Assembly (NCBI RefSeq): GCF_003480435.1
Contig: NZ_QUJB01000003.1
Location: 62,001 to 126,000 of the forward strand
From: Clostridium sp. AM30-24
GTDB lineage: Bacteria; Bacillota; Clostridia; Lachnospirales; Lachnospiraceae
Length of the DNA stretch: 64,000 nt
Direction of reading: 5' to 3'
The notes below the pieces were generated by a model. That model did not search any database. It was not told where the DNA came from and worked only from the letters and a program-made list of their open reading frames with translations. Within the stretch, counting starts at the first letter, position 1; each line of letters begins with the position of its first letter. The translations under genes were made by a program, and so were the position numbers. Below, piece by piece: positions 43,743 to 55,503 of this stretch.

Positions 43743-45431
43743 ATGGCTGAGAATATGACACCGGCTGAGGAAACAAAAGAAGTAGTTTCCAAAAACTTTA
43801 TCGAGCAGGAAATTGATAAAGATCTTGCGGAAGGAGTATATGACCATGTCCAGACCCGGTTTCCACCGGAGCCAAACGGCTACCTTCATATCGGACATGC
43901 AAAATCGATCATCTTAAACTCCGGCCTTGCGAAAGAGTACGGCGGAAAATTTAATCTTCGTTTTGATGATACAAACCCAACGAAGGAGAAAACAGAGTTC
44001 GTACATTCCATCACGGAGGATGTAAAGTGGCTCGGCGCAGATTTTGAGGACAGACTGTTTTTTGCGTCTGACTACTTCGATACGATGTATGAATGTGCTG
44101 TAAAGTTAATTAAAAAGGGAAAAGCCTTCGTCTGCGACCTCTCCGCTGATCAGATCAGGGAATACCGCGGTGATTTCACGACGCCTGGTAAGAACAGCCC
44201 GTACCGTGACCGCTCCATCGAGGAGAACCTTCAGTTATTTGAGAATATGAAGAACGGTATGTACAAGGACGGAGAGAAGGTTCTCCGCGCGAAGATCGAT
44301 ATGGCATCTCCGAATATCAACATGCGTGATCCGGTTATCTACCGTGTTGCCCATATGACGCACCACAATACCGGAGACAAGTGGTGCATCTATCCGATGT
44401 ACGATTTTGCACATCCGATCGAGGATGCGGTTGAGCACATTACCCATTCGATCTGTACTCTTGAGTTCGAGGATCACAGACCGCTCTACGACTGGGTCGT
44501 AAGAGAGTGCGAGTTCGAAAACCCGCCGCGTCAGATCGAGTTTGCGAAGATGTACCTCACAAACGTGGTAACCGGTAAGAGATACATTAAGAAACTTGTT
44601 GAGGACGGAATCGTAGACGGATGGGATGATCCGCGTCTTGTTACGATCGCGGCCCTCAGAAGAAGAGGATATACACCGGAAGCGTTGAGAATGTTCGTTG
44701 AGCTCGTTGGAGTTTCCAAGGCGAACAGCTCCGTGGATTACGCGATGCTGGAGTACTGCATCCGTGAGGACCTGAAGTTAAAACGTCCGAGAATGATGGC
44801 TGTCCTCGATCCGGTAAAACTGATCATCGATAACTATCCGGAAGGACAGACCGAGATGTTAAGCATCCCGAATAACCTTGAGAATCCGGAGATGGGAGAG
44901 CGTGAGGTTCCGTTCTCAAGAGAACTCTATATCGAACGTGAGGACTTCATGGAGAATCCGCCGAAGAAGTATTTCCGCCTCTTCCCGGGCAACGAAGTCC
45001 GTCTCATGGGCGCATACTTCGTGACATGCACAGGCTTCGAGAAGGACGAGAACGGAAATGTGACAGAGATCCACTGCACATACGATCCGGAGACAAAGAG
45101 CGGTTCCGGCTTTACCGGCAGAAAGGTAAAAGGAACGATCCACTGGGTATCTGCTCCGACAGCCGGAAAAGTAGAGTGCCGTCTCTACGAGAATATCGTT
45201 GACGAGGAAAAAGGCAAGCTGAACGAGGATGGAACTCTGAACTTAAATCCGAACTCCAAGACGATCACGACTGCGTATGTGGAGCCGAAGCTTATGGCAG
45301 CTAAGCCATACGACAGCTTCCAGTTCATGAGAAATGGTTACTACTGTGTAGACTGCAAGGACAGCAAAGAGGGACAGCCGGTATACAACCGTATCGTTTC
45401 CTTAAAGAGCTCCTTCAAGCTTCCGAAATAA
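43743..45431 (+). CDS. glnS: Glutaminyl-tRNA synthetase
   Basis: A 562-aa class I synthetase that charges tRNA-Gln. The HIGH motif is in [13 protein letters not shown]. The specificity/anticodon regions [10 protein letters not shown] and [12 protein letters not shown] are typical of GlnRS rather than GluRS. The KMSKS-equivalent loop reads [11 protein letters not shown] where E. coli has VMSKRKL. ATG 43743 follows GGAGGA; an upstream in-frame ATG (43701) lacks an RBS. The MocR regulator gene starts 7 bp after the stop, so they are probably co-transcribed. Confidence 0.95.
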   Translation: MAENMTPAEETKEVVSKNFIEQEIDKDLAEGVYDHVQTRFPPEPNGYLHIGHAKSIILNSGLAKEYGGKFNLRFDDTNPTKEKTEFVHSITEDVKWLGADFEDRLFFASDYFDTMYECAVKLIKKGKAFVCDLSADQIREYRGDFTTPGKNSPYRDRSIEENLQLFENMKNGMYKDGEKVLRAKIDMASPNINMRDPVIYRVAHMTHHNTGDKWCIYPMYDFAHPIEDAVEHITHSICTLEFEDHRPLYDWVVRECEFENPPRQIEFAKMYLTNVVTGKRYIKKLVEDGIVDGWDDPRLVTIAALRRRGYTPEALRMFVELVGVSKANSSVDYAMLEYCIREDLKLKRPRMMAVLDPVKLIIDNYPEGQTEMLSIPNNLENPEMGEREVPFSRELYIEREDFMENPPKKYFRLFPGNEVRLMGAYFVTCTGFEKDENGNVTEIHCTYDPETKSGSGFTGRKVKGTIHWVSAPTAGKVECRLYENIVDEEKGKLNEDGTLNLNPNSKTITTAYVEPKLMAAKPYDSFQFMRNGYYCVDCKDSKEGQPVYNRIVSLKSSFKLPK

Positions 45432-45437
45432 AGATTT

Positions 45438-46883
45438 ATGGAATTGATCGTACCTTTAAATGTACAGGGGGATCGCCCACTGTATGAACAGATCTATCAG
45501 TATATTAAAGATGAGATCCGAAGAGGCAATATCAGACCGGAAAAGCAGCTCCCTTCATCCAGGGAACTTGCGAAGAGCCTGAAGGTCAGCCGGAGCACGA
45601 CACAACTCGCTTATGAGCAGTTGGTGTCCGAGGGCTATCTTGAGGCAGTCCCGAGAAAAGGTTATTTTGCGGCGTCACTGGACGGAATTTTTCCGCCGGT
45701 GGCGCGGTCTGCTGCCACAGTACGGTCGGATCAGAAAATAAAGCTGTCTGCGGGGACGGAACAGGAGAATGCCCGCAGGCAGCTTTTTCGTGATGAATTT
45801 GAAGTGGATTTTTCACCGCGCGGAATTGATCTTGAAGGATTTCCGTATGCGACCTGGAGAAAGATCAGCCGGTCTGTCTTAAAGGAGGAGGACCGGGAAC
45901 TGTTTTTAAAGGGAGAGCCTCAGGGCGACCTGATCCTCAGGGAGGCGATCCGGGATTATCTTCATGCGGCACGCGGTGTGAATTGTGATGCGTCCCAGAT
46001 CATCATCGGTGCCGGAAATGAATATCTCCTGATGCTGTTATCCCAGCTGATTGGAAGAGATGCGGTGATCGCCATGGAGAATCCAACCTACCGCCAGGCA
46101 TACCGGGTGTTATCCGGTGTGGGTCATAAGGTCATGCCGGTTGGAATCGACAAAAATGGATTCTGCGTGAAGGAGCTTAATGGACAGGATGTGCAGGCGG
46201 CCTATGTGATGCCATCGCACCAGTTTCCGACTGGAATCGTCATGCCGGTGAGAAGAAGACAGGAACTTCTTTCCTGGGCAGGGGAAGAGCCTGGACGCTA
46301 TCTGATCGAGGATGATTACGACAGTGAATTCCGATACAAGGGAAAACCGATTCCTGCACTTCAGGGAATGGATCAGAATGGACGGGTGATCTATATGGGT
46401 ACCTTCTCGAAGGCGATTGCGCCGGCGATCCGTGTGGGATATATGGTGCTTCCGGAATCGCTGCTTTCGATGTATCTGGAGAAAGGAAGATTTTATTCCT
46501 CCACCGTGTCACGGGTGGACCAGCGGATCCTGGCGAATTTTATATCCGGTGGATATTTTGAACGCCATCTGAACCGGATGCGTGAGATTTATAAGGGAAA
46601 GCATGATGTGCTGTTGGGTGAACTGAAGCCGTTGGAAAAACGGTTCGAGATAACGGGAGAATTCGCAGGACTTCATGTGCTTTTGAAGGATAAAAAGAAA
46701 GAAACGGAACAGTCCCTGCTTGAAAAAGCGGCAAAGAACAGAGTCCGGGTCTACGAACTTTCCGGATTCTATATGGAAGAAGCGCAGGCGAAGGAGACGA
46801 GTACAATCGTTCTCGGATATGCGGGACTTACGGAGGAGAAGATCCGAAAAGGTGTTGAGCTTTTACGGGAGGCATTTGATTAG
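45438..46883 (+). CDS. MocR/PdxR-type GntR regulator with aminotransferase domain
   Basis: 481 aa: an N-terminal GntR winged helix (about 10-75, PLYEQIYQYIKDEIRRG and LPSSRELAKSLKVSRST) fused to a fold-type I aminotransferase domain (about 110-480). The PLP lysine lies in YMGTFSKAIAPAIRVGYM, and EDDYDSEFRY is conserved. PdxR-like members activate pyridoxal phosphate synthesis; others control GABA or taurine use. No pdxST genes are in the window, so the target is unknown. Confidence 0.92.
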   Translation: MELIVPLNVQGDRPLYEQIYQYIKDEIRRGNIRPEKQLPSSRELAKSLKVSRSTTQLAYEQLVSEGYLEAVPRKGYFAASLDGIFPPVARSAATVRSDQKIKLSAGTEQENARRQLFRDEFEVDFSPRGIDLEGFPYATWRKISRSVLKEEDRELFLKGEPQGDLILREAIRDYLHAARGVNCDASQIIIGAGNEYLLMLLSQLIGRDAVIAMENPTYRQAYRVLSGVGHKVMPVGIDKNGFCVKELNGQDVQAAYVMPSHQFPTGIVMPVRRRQELLSWAGEEPGRYLIEDDYDSEFRYKGKPIPALQGMDQNGRVIYMGTFSKAIAPAIRVGYMVLPESLLSMYLEKGRFYSSTVSRVDQRILANFISGGYFERHLNRMREIYKGKHDVLLGELKPLEKRFEITGEFAGLHVLLKDKKKETEQSLLEKAAKNRVRVYELSGFYMEEAQAKETSTIVLGYAGLTEEKIRKGVELLREAFD

Positions 46884-46933
46884 AAGATCATAAGAATGGA
46901 TAAAAGATACATTCGTTTTTATGGAGTGATCAG

Positions 46934-46967
46934 AAAAAAGGGATATGCATCCGAAAATGCATATCCC
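46934..46967 (-). terminator. Intrinsic terminator after the iclR-type gene
   Basis: GGGATATGCAT (46940-46950) and ATGCATATCCC (46957-46967) form the stem. The minus strand continues with a T-run, so it terminates the minus-strand operon. Confidence 0.85.
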
Positions 46968-46981
46968 AATGAATTGCTGTT

Positions 46982-47749
46982 TTACTGGAACACATCATGC
47001 TTCTCATAGCCGAGGTCGGAGGAGAGGGCAGATGCATAAAACTGGACAAGATCCCTCTGGGTCGCAAGAAACTCCGGAGTATCGATCCGGATCTCCGGGG
47101 CGATGATCCCGATGGAACCGGCAAGCTCGCCTTCAGAGTTGAAGACTGGTGCACCGATCCCTACTGCGTCATTGACGTATTCTCCACGGGTAATGGCATA
47201 GCCCTCCTGACGGATCTTTTTTAATTCCCCGCGAAGATCGTCCGGGCGGACATGCGGGAAAGCCTGATCATGGATAATGATGGTTTTAAAATATTCGTCG
47301 ATAAAAGTCGGAGTCTGCCATGCAAGGAGTACCTTACGGATCGCTCCGCAGTGCATATACATCTCATAGCCAAATTCCTCGACTACTTTTAAGTGGCTTG
47401 GTCCATCGACTTTTTCAATCACAAGTCCTTTATTCCCCACCGGGATCACGAGATAGGCATCCTCTTTTGTCTGTTTCGCAAGCTGCGTCAGAATACTGTG
47501 GGCAGCATCCTGAAGACGAATCCCTCGGGCTGCGGCTTTTCCTAACGGGATCAACGCGGGACCGAGACGGTAGGTGTGGGATCTGTCATCGCGGATCACA
47601 TATTTTTTCTCACAGAATGTCTGAAGGATCCGGTGTACCGTACTGGGAGGCAGATCCATTGCTTCTGCCAGTTCCGCGATTGAGAAATTGCGGTTTTTTT
47701 CTTTCAGGACTTCCAATAGCTCCATGGAGCGGAGAAGACTTTGTATCAT
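46982..47749 (-). CDS. IclR family transcriptional regulator
   Basis: A 255-aa regulator: an N-terminal winged helix (about 1-65, FSIAELAEAMDLPPSTVHRIL) and a C-terminal IclR effector domain (about 80-245). Family members usually respond to small carbon metabolites. No catabolic operon adjoins it. Its start overlaps the stop of the upstream acidic membrane-protein gene by 3 nt, so the two are coupled. The proposed name of the effector cannot be given. Confidence 0.92.
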   Translation of the reverse strand: MIQSLLRSMELLEVLKEKNRNFSIAELAEAMDLPPSTVHRILQTFCEKKYVIRDDRSHTYRLGPALIPLGKAAARGIRLQDAAHSILTQLAKQTKEDAYLVIPVGNKGLVIEKVDGPSHLKVVEEFGYEMYMHCGAIRKVLLAWQTPTFIDEYFKTIIIHDQAFPHVRPDDLRGELKKIRQEGYAITRGEYVNDAVGIGAPVFNSEGELAGSIGIIAPEIRIDTPEFLATQRDLVQFYASALSSDLGYEKHDVFQ

Positions 47750-48153
47750 TCGGTTTTTCCTTCCTCCGTATCGTCCTCAACTATAACGGAGGATTTTTTT
47801 TCTTCCGGTACATTTTCCTTAACTGCGTCATCATTTTCCTCCGCAGCTTCGCAGGATTCTTTTTCTTCCGGACATTCTGCCTCTTTGGAATCTTCGGTCT
47901 CTTCTTTTACGGAATCAACTGCAGCGTTCGCGTCTTTTCCGGGATTGATCGTAATATAAGTTCTCTCCGGAGCATTTTCTGTTTTTTCTTCTTTTTCCTC
48001 AGAAGGAGTCTCTTCATCCTCATATTCGTGAAAATCCTGATCCAGCTCATCATTGAAGGATTTTAATTTCAGATAGTAGGAGATACCGGCTGCAACTGCG
48101 CCGCCGAGCATCGCACCAAATGCGATAAGAAGGCCTGATTTCTTTTTTGACAT
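47746..48153 (-). CDS. Small acidic membrane-anchored protein of unknown function
   Basis: 135 aa with one N-terminal hydrophobic segment (about 8-27, LLIAFGAMLGGAVAAGISYYL) and a long, Glu/Asp/Lys-rich tail, probably disordered or coiled-coil. I do not recognise a family beyond general resemblance to small anchored proteins common in Lachnospiraceae. It is upstream of, and overlaps, the IclR-type regulator gene. AAAGGAGAA is a good RBS. The gap 48154-48363 to the divergent groESL operon is AT-rich. Confidence 0.65.
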   Translation of the reverse strand: MSKKKSGLLIAFGAMLGGAVAAGISYYLKLKSFNDELDQDFHEYEDEETPSEEKEEKTENAPERTYITINPGKDANAAVDSVKEETEDSKEAECPEEKESCEAAEENDDAVKENVPEEKKSSVIVEDDTEEGKTE

Positions 48154-48363
48154 GGTTCATTCTCCTTTCCGCTGCATTTCCGCGAATCCCAGAATTTCGG
48201 GATCACGTCTGCAGCCGCCAGTCTGCTATCTATAATCATAATCGAATTCATGGGAAAAAGAAAGAGATAATTATGAAAAAAAATTTAAAAATATATAAAA
48301 TGCACAGGAAAATAGCCGGGTTTTAGCCTGAAAATCGGAATTCACAAATTTTTCATAAAATAA

Positions 48364-48390
48364 TTAGCACTCGTGACTTGACAGTGCTAA
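48364..48390 (+). promoter_or_regulatory. CIRCE element (HrcA operator) of groESL
   Basis: TTAGCACTC (48364-48372), a 9-nt spacer and CAGTGCTAA (48382-48390), one mismatch from the consensus GAGTGCTAA. HrcA bound here would block the promoter, whose -35 lies within the element. Confidence 0.92.
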
Positions 48391-48406
48391 CAACATGTGC
48401 TATAAC
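48378..48406 (+). promoter_or_regulatory. Sigma-A promoter of groESL
   Basis: TTGACA (48378-48383), 17-bp spacer, TATAAC (48401-48406). The -35 overlaps the CIRCE element. The leader of about 125 nt contains an AGGTC/GACCT hairpin near 48420-48439. Confidence 0.85.
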
Positions 48407-48536
48407 ATGATTTGTGACGAGAGGTCAGGGAAAAGACCTGAGTCAGATAGAATAAGATAAATAAGAAAAGAAGAATTGCGGCTTGAATAGAACAGACAGC
48501 CACAAGAGCTTGTAAAATGACAAGGAGGAGTCAGTA

Positions 48537-50566
<2,030 letters not shown>

Positions 50567-50606
50567 TCCGTCTCCGAAACTGCAAAATTTCAGGAAAATT
50601 AATAAA

Positions 50607-50644
50607 GCCATCGGCGGTTCTGCGAGCCGTCGGTGGCCATTTTC
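50607..50644 (+). terminator. Intrinsic terminator of groESL
   Basis: GCCATCGGCGG (50607-50617) pairs with CCGTCGGTGGC (50627-50637) via G-U pairs, followed by CATTTT. Repeat copy 4 overlaps the T-run. Confidence 0.78.
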
Positions 50645-50777
50645 ATGTAACAGGAAATTCCTCGGAATTTCCTGTTACATGAAAATGGCACTAACGTGCC
50701 AAAGATGCGCACTCGCGCGAAGATGCAGATTGTCGCAAGCGACCGCGCGAGGCGCGAGAATGTGCCAAGGCACATTC
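50639..50777 (+). repeat. Structured intergenic repeat, copy 4 (full-length)
   Basis: It has all four hairpins. A (50639-50686) has the core CAGGAAATTCC/GGAATTTCCTG and outer CATGTAA/TTACATG. B (50687-50700) is GGCAC/GTGCC. C (50707-50755) matches copy 1 except in the bulge (AGATGCAGATT). D (50758-50777) is GAATGTGCC-AA-GGCACATTC followed by TTTTT. A further hairpin, TATGACAGG/CCTGTCATA (50784-50808), follows and reuses AGGAAATTCC. It lies between groEL and the convergent CYTH gene. Confidence 0.9.
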
Positions 50778-50823
50778 TTTTTGTATGACAGGAAATTCCC
50801 TGTCATATAAAAATACGAACAGT

Positions 50824-51276
50824 TCAGGGCATTTTTGAGAGCCTGCTGTTCTGGAATTCCCCGGACCAGGTTACATCCCGGTCGAACCAGGAGAGAGGCG
50901 GAAATGCTCTGGCATCCTCCTCGCTGGAAAACTCGATCTCCGCAAGCATGAGACCGGCGAATTTTCCCTCGAAGACATCGAATTCCACAGTGAGATCCTC
51001 ACGGCCCGGAACCGGGATCAGGTAGCGCTTTTTTGTGAGAATATTTCCGTCAGCTTTTGTGAGAAGATGGGCGTAGGCTTCTTTTGTCAGTGGGAGATTA
51101 TATTCCTCTCTGGCGAGAAGTCCTTTGGATTTGTAGGTGAGGTAGCAGGTATCGTCCTCTTTACGTACCCGGACTACCGGCTCTGTGCAGAGGTAGGCCT
51201 GTTCGATCTCATGACAGGGGAAAAACTCGTAGTTTTCAGGCGGGGTCGTGACAAGAAATTTACGTTCGATTTCCAT
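50824..51276 (-). CDS. CYTH domain protein (triphosphatase/adenylate-cyclase-like fold)
   Basis: 150 aa with the family-defining MEIERKFLV at the N-terminus, then VVRVRKEDDTCYLTYKSKG, KKRYLIP and FDVFEGKFAGLMLAEIEF, giving the charged tunnel that binds triphosphates with metal ions. Bacterial relatives hydrolyse inorganic or thiamine triphosphate. The longer frame to 51573 is ignored because AAAGGA lies just before ATG at 51276 and the domain starts there. Confidence 0.9.
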   Translation of the reverse strand: MEIERKFLVTTPPENYEFFPCHEIEQAYLCTEPVVRVRKEDDTCYLTYKSKGLLAREEYNLPLTKEAYAHLLTKADGNILTKKRYLIPVPGREDLTVEFDVFEGKFAGLMLAEIEFSSEEDARAFPPLSWFDRDVTWSGEFQNSRLSKMP

Positions 51277-51607
51277 AATTATTTCCTTTCTGGAGCCTGT
51301 ATATGGGTGGAATTTTCTGAACTGAAAATTCTGTACAATACAGTGGTGATAGTGGATTTGGCCGATTTGGAATGCGAAGTATCGGCAGAATCGGTTGTTG
51401 TCTGCGCAAGGCAGGAACAGTGATATATTGTAATAAATCATACCATATTGCAAGGAAAAAGTAAGGTCTTTTATTCGCAAATATGGTACAATCATTGTAA
51501 GAAAAGTTGCTGTTTGTGAATGAAAAATCCCGGAATGGCAACAGGAAAGGAAAAATATCTGGCAACTGGTCATACTTTGATGATGAAAACAGAAGGAGGA
51601 ACAGCGT

Positions 51608-52951
51608 ATGTGGACAAGGGCAGAATTAAAAGACAGAGCGAAAATGTGTCTGAGCCGTTATTACTGGGCGGCGTTTCTTGTGAGCCTGATCTTTGCGATC
51701 CTCAGCGGATTCGGCGGCTCGAATGCGAATACCCAGAGAAATACAGGTTATCTGGAGCAGAACGAATCAGTAAACGGTCAGACCGATCAGAGCAGTCTCA
51801 TCCTTGGAGAACTGGGAGGAGATGGAAGTCTTAGCGGAAATACCCGGGGCGGCCTTGCCAGCGGGATCGAGCTTGTCCCGGGACTTGGTGATGTCTACGG
51901 ACCGGGAGCCGGAAATGCCGGATCTATGGTTGCGAGCAACCTGTTTTATCGGCTTTTTGCGGGGGCTGTGGTCGTTATTGTGACCATTTCCGTCGTGATC
52001 GGAATTTTTGTACAGCCATTGTTTGAGATCGGACGAAACAGATTTTATATGGAGAGCCGCGTGACGGGACAGTCGGCGGGCATTGGAAAACTTTTCTGGG
52101 GATTTTCCAACGGATATTTAAAGCTTGTGGGGACCCAGTTCCTTCGCTCCCTGATCACAGAGGGCATCGTGTTCCTGTGCATGGCACCGGGATTACTGAC
52201 ACTTGCATTTAACAGGTTCCTGTCTGACTGGGTGGGAAGCGCTGTTCTGATGGCCTGTGGTGCCGCGGTGGGAGCCTGCTTTTCCATCTACTTCCAGTAC
52301 TGCTATCTGATGGTGCCGTATATTCTTGCCGAGAATCCGGATATGAAGGCGAGAGAAGCTTTAAGACTCTCAAAAGAGATGATGGACGGACAGAAGTGGA
52401 ATGCGTTCGTTCTCGGTCTTTCCTTCATAGGATGGCAGCTCCTCGGAACGTTGCTCTGCGGTATCGGTACCTTCTTTGTTCAGCCGTATGTTGACGCGAC
52501 CTTCGCGGAACTCTACGCAGTTCTCCGCGGACCGTATTCCGGGCGTCTGAATGGATTCGGCGGGGAACCGTTTGTACAGAATAACGCCCACTACGGCGGT
52601 CAGTATGTGGAGCCGGACAGTGTGAGAGATGTTGGCGGCAATGGAAATTACAGTGGCGGTTACGGTACCTGCGGAAACGAAAATATGAACAATGGGTATG
52701 ATTCGAATTGTGGAACCGGTTATGCTTATGGACAGAACCGGAACAGCGCTCCGGATAACTGGAACGATGTTCCGCAGGAGACATACCGGTACAACGGTCC
52801 GGAGCAGACAGTTCAGACTCCAAATCCGGAACAGACTGCAGCAAAAGACCGCGGAACGGATGTGAAGAGGTCAGAAGGTGGACCCGGACGCGGATATTAC
52901 CTGAATGGAAAGTTCTATCCGTATACGGATGATGAGAAAAGTGAGGAGTAA
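51608..52951 (+). CDS. DUF975 family membrane protein
   Basis: 447 aa. It starts MWTRAELKDRAKMCLSRYYW, the usual DUF975 opening, then has a first membrane segment, a Gly/Ser/Asn-rich insert (about 40-110), and about five more segments (for example LFAGAVVVIVTISVVIGIFV). ALRLSKEMMDGQKWNAFVL is the conserved loop. The final 130 residues are Gly/Asn/Tyr/Gln-rich and end GYYLNGKFYPYTDDEKSEE. The function is unknown. An AGGAGGA RBS lies 7 nt upstream. The DJ-1-like gene follows at 52 bp. Confidence 0.82.
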   Translation: MWTRAELKDRAKMCLSRYYWAAFLVSLIFAILSGFGGSNANTQRNTGYLEQNESVNGQTDQSSLILGELGGDGSLSGNTRGGLASGIELVPGLGDVYGPGAGNAGSMVASNLFYRLFAGAVVVIVTISVVIGIFVQPLFEIGRNRFYMESRVTGQSAGIGKLFWGFSNGYLKLVGTQFLRSLITEGIVFLCMAPGLLTLAFNRFLSDWVGSAVLMACGAAVGACFSIYFQYCYLMVPYILAENPDMKAREALRLSKEMMDGQKWNAFVLGLSFIGWQLLGTLLCGIGTFFVQPYVDATFAELYAVLRGPYSGRLNGFGGEPFVQNNAHYGGQYVEPDSVRDVGGNGNYSGGYGTCGNENMNNGYDSNCGTGYAYGQNRNSAPDNWNDVPQETYRYNGPEQTVQTPNPEQTAAKDRGTDVKRSEGGPGRGYYLNGKFYPYTDDEKSEE

Positions 52952-53003
52952 GCTTCCGAGAATTTTCGGCGGCAGATCAGCAAAGAAAGGTGAGAAATTT
53001 CAA

Positions 53004-53552
53004 ATGGCAAAAGTATACGCGTTTGTTGCAGACGGAATGGAAGAGGTAGAGTGCCTGGCTGTGTGCGACTGTTTGAGAAGAGCGAAGGTGGATGTGAAGC
53101 TTGTATCCATCATGGGAAGAAAGATGGTGACAGGCTCCCATGGATTTAAGATCGAGGCGGACTGCCTGTTCGAGGAGATCACGGACGATGCTGACGTATT
53201 GTTCCTTCCGGGCGGACTTGCCGGAACGAACAATCTGAAGGCACATGAGGGACTTGCAGGGATGTTAAAAGCCCATGCAGCAGCAGGAAAACGTCTGGCT
53301 GCGATCTGCGCAGCACCGAGTATCTTAGGAGAGCTTGGTCTCGTGAAAGGCCACCGCGCTACATGCTATCCGGGCTTTGAAACCAAGATGGAGGGCGCGG
53401 ACTGCAGAGGCGACGGCGTCATCACAGACCGCCTGATCAGCACCGGACGCGGTATGGGCTGGGCAATCGACCTTGGTTTAGAGCTTATCAAACTCTTGGT
53501 CAGCGAAGAAGAGGCTGAAAGAATCAAGACAGCGATCCAATACATAAAATAG
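53004..53552 (+). CDS. DJ-1/PfpI family protein (YajL-like)
   Basis: 182 aa with the DJ-1 fold: VYAFVADGMEEVECLAVCD, LFLPGGLAGTNNL, and the nucleophile Cys in AAICAAPSILGELGL (about 106). Proposed roles include glyoxalase, chaperone or deglycase activity; the exact one is unresolved for this family. ATG 53004 follows AAAGGTGAG; the frame is open 33 codons upstream, overlapping the DUF975 gene, without homology. Confidence 0.9.
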   Translation: MAKVYAFVADGMEEVECLAVCDCLRRAKVDVKLVSIMGRKMVTGSHGFKIEADCLFEEITDDADVLFLPGGLAGTNNLKAHEGLAGMLKAHAAAGKRLAAICAAPSILGELGLVKGHRATCYPGFETKMEGADCRGDGVITDRLISTGRGMGWAIDLGLELIKLLVSEEEAERIKTAIQYIK

Positions 53553-53593
53553 CCGCGTATTTGTGTAGATACAGGTATTCATCAGAAAGCTTT

Positions 53594-53625
53594 GGAATGC
53601 CCGGTGCACCAGGGCATTCCTTTTT
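53594..53625 (+). terminator. Intrinsic terminator after the DJ-1-like gene
   Basis: GGAATGCCC-N9-GGGCATTCC stem followed by TTTTT. Confidence 0.93.
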
Positions 53626-53762
53626 GGCGCGGCACGCCGCTGAAAGAATGTCAGGAACGGCAGATATGGCAGTCTGCGCCTGGAAAAAATCAAGAAAACC
53701 GTAAAACCCCTGTGTTTTTCTGGATTTTTTACAATTTAGGTCTGGTCTTTTCAAACGTCTTA

Positions 53763-53771
53763 TGTTATAAT
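53763..53771 (+). promoter_or_regulatory. Extended -10 promoter of tig
   Basis: TGTTATAAT (TG at 53763-53764, TATAAT at 53766-53771) without a recognisable -35. The leader of about 165 nt can form a GTAAC/GTTAC hairpin (about 53857-53880). The remaining 53626-53762 shows nothing clear. Confidence 0.55.
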
Positions 53772-53944
53772 TTCAAGCGGTGCTATGTGCGCGTGACGGA
53801 GAAGTGATGCCTGAGGGCGGATTTTTCGCTGAGCGGCGGTCATAATGCCGAAACGTGTAACGCCAAAAAGCGGCAGTTACGAGATTATACGGGCGGGAAA
53901 TTTCTATTCCCCGCTATCGATATATTTAAGGAGGAACTCATAAA

Positions 53945-55234
53945 ATGAGCGTACAGGTGGAGAATTTAGAGAAGAATACGGCAAAACTTACAATCGAAGT
54001 GCCGGCAGAAAAGTTTGAGGAGGCTGTACAGCACTCCTATAATAAGAATAAGGGTAAATTCAATATCCCGGGCTTCAGAAAAGGAAAAGCTCCGTTCAAC
54101 ATGATCAAGAAAATGTACGGCGTTGGCGTATTCTACGAGGATGCTGTTGATGAAGTGATCGACACAAGCTATCCGGACGCTGCAAAAGAGAGCGGTCTTG
54201 AGATCGTTTCCCGTCCGTCTATTTCCATTGAGGAGATCGAGGAAGGCAAAGCTTTCGTTTACACAGCAGTTGTAGCTGTTAAGCCGGAAGTTACTCTTGG
54301 CGAGTACAAGGGCGTAGAAGTCCAGAAGACAAAATCTGAGGTTACAGAGGAAGATATCGAGACAGAGATCAAGCGCGCAAGAGAGAAAAACTCCCGCCTT
54401 ATCACTGTTGAGGACAGAGGTATCGAGGATGGAGATCAGGTAACGATCGATTTCGACGGTTCCGTAGACGGAAAGAGATTTGAGGGCGGCAAGGCTGAGG
54501 ACTATCCGCTTACGATCGGTTCCCACACATTTATCGATAACTTCGAGGAGCAGTTAATCGGTAAGACAACTGGTGAAGAGTGCGAAGTAAACGTAACATT
54601 CCCGGCTGAGTACCATGTAGAAGAGTTAAAGAACAAACCGGCTGTATTCAAAGTAAAAGTAAAAGAGATCCAGAGAAAAGAACTTCCGGAAGCTAACGAT
54701 GATTTCGCAAGTGAGGTATCTGATTTCGATACAATGGAAGAGTACAAGAAAGACCTTACAGAGAAGTTACAGGCTGAGAAGATTGAAGCAGCTAAGACAG
54801 CAGACGAGGACAAGGTCGTTGCTAAGGTGATCGAGAACGCAACAATGGAGATTCCGGATCAGATGGTTGAGGAGCAGGTAAACGGTATGGTTAACGACTA
54901 TGCGCGCAGACTTGAGAGCCAGGGAATTTCCTTCAAGCAGTACGTTGAGATCACAGGCATGACAGCTGAGAAGATCGGCGAGCAGATGAAGCCGCAGGCG
55001 ATCAAGAGAATCCAGACAAGACTCGTTCTTGAGGCAGTTGTAAAGGCTGAGAACATCCAGGCTGACGACGCAGCAGTTGAAGAGCAGTTCGACAAGATGG
55101 CTGAGGACTTCAAGATGGATAAAGAACAGATCAAGGGTATGTTCGGCGAAGAGCAGATGGCACAGTTAAAGGAAGATCTTGCAGTTCAGAAAGCAATCGA
55201 CTTCCTTGTAGCTGAGGCTAAGTTCGTTGACTAA
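53945..55234 (+). CDS. tig: Trigger factor (ribosome-associated chaperone and prolyl isomerase)
   Basis: 429 aa. The N-terminal ribosome-binding domain contains FNIPGFRKGKAPFNMI (the GFRxGKxP ribosome-docking signature, about 40-55). The FKBP-type PPIase domain lies at about 155-245 (DGDQVTIDFDGSVDGKRFEGG, SHTFIDNFEEQLIG), and the helical C-terminal domain follows. It meets nascent chains at the ribosome exit. It precedes clpP and clpX, the usual order. AAGGAGGAAC lies 7-8 nt upstream. Confidence 0.97.
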   Translation: MSVQVENLEKNTAKLTIEVPAEKFEEAVQHSYNKNKGKFNIPGFRKGKAPFNMIKKMYGVGVFYEDAVDEVIDTSYPDAAKESGLEIVSRPSISIEEIEEGKAFVYTAVVAVKPEVTLGEYKGVEVQKTKSEVTEEDIETEIKRAREKNSRLITVEDRGIEDGDQVTIDFDGSVDGKRFEGGKAEDYPLTIGSHTFIDNFEEQLIGKTTGEECEVNVTFPAEYHVEELKNKPAVFKVKVKEIQRKELPEANDDFASEVSDFDTMEEYKKDLTEKLQAEKIEAAKTADEDKVVAKVIENATMEIPDQMVEEQVNGMVNDYARRLESQGISFKQYVEITGMTAEKIGEQMKPQAIKRIQTRLVLEAVVKAENIQADDAAVEEQFDKMAEDFKMDKEQIKGMFGEEQMAQLKEDLAVQKAIDFLVAEAKFVD

Positions 55235-55317
55235 GTAAAGCAACATACTTTACGACTAATCTGCACGGAAAACATGGTGGGGAATGGTCTAACAGAGGAC
55301 CAGAAACCACATACAGA

Positions 55318-55352
55318 GGGGGTTGCTGCGGAGAGTTTTTCTGCGGCAATCC
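55318..55352 (+). other. Stem-loop in the tig-clpP intergenic region
   Basis: GGGGTTGCTGC pairs with GCGGCAATCCC (two G-U pairs). No T-run follows, so it is more likely an RNA-processing or stability element than a terminator. The remainder of the 269-bp gap shows no CtsR box. Confidence 0.4.
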
Positions 55353-55503
55353 CTAATCGGTTATACAGGGATAGTTCCAAAATATGTGGAAAAAGGTGGA
55401 TTTCTGCCGGACCGGTCCCAGACACAGGTGGCAGGTTCACCTGAAAATGCATAAAAAGGAATACTCTGGTAACGGATATAAAAGAAAAGATGGAGGAAAA
55501 AAT

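Noticed and set aside
55235..55503. CtsR operator upstream of clpP
   Set aside because: The tandem GGTCAAA heptads are absent; only loosely similar GGTCT/GGACC segments exist.
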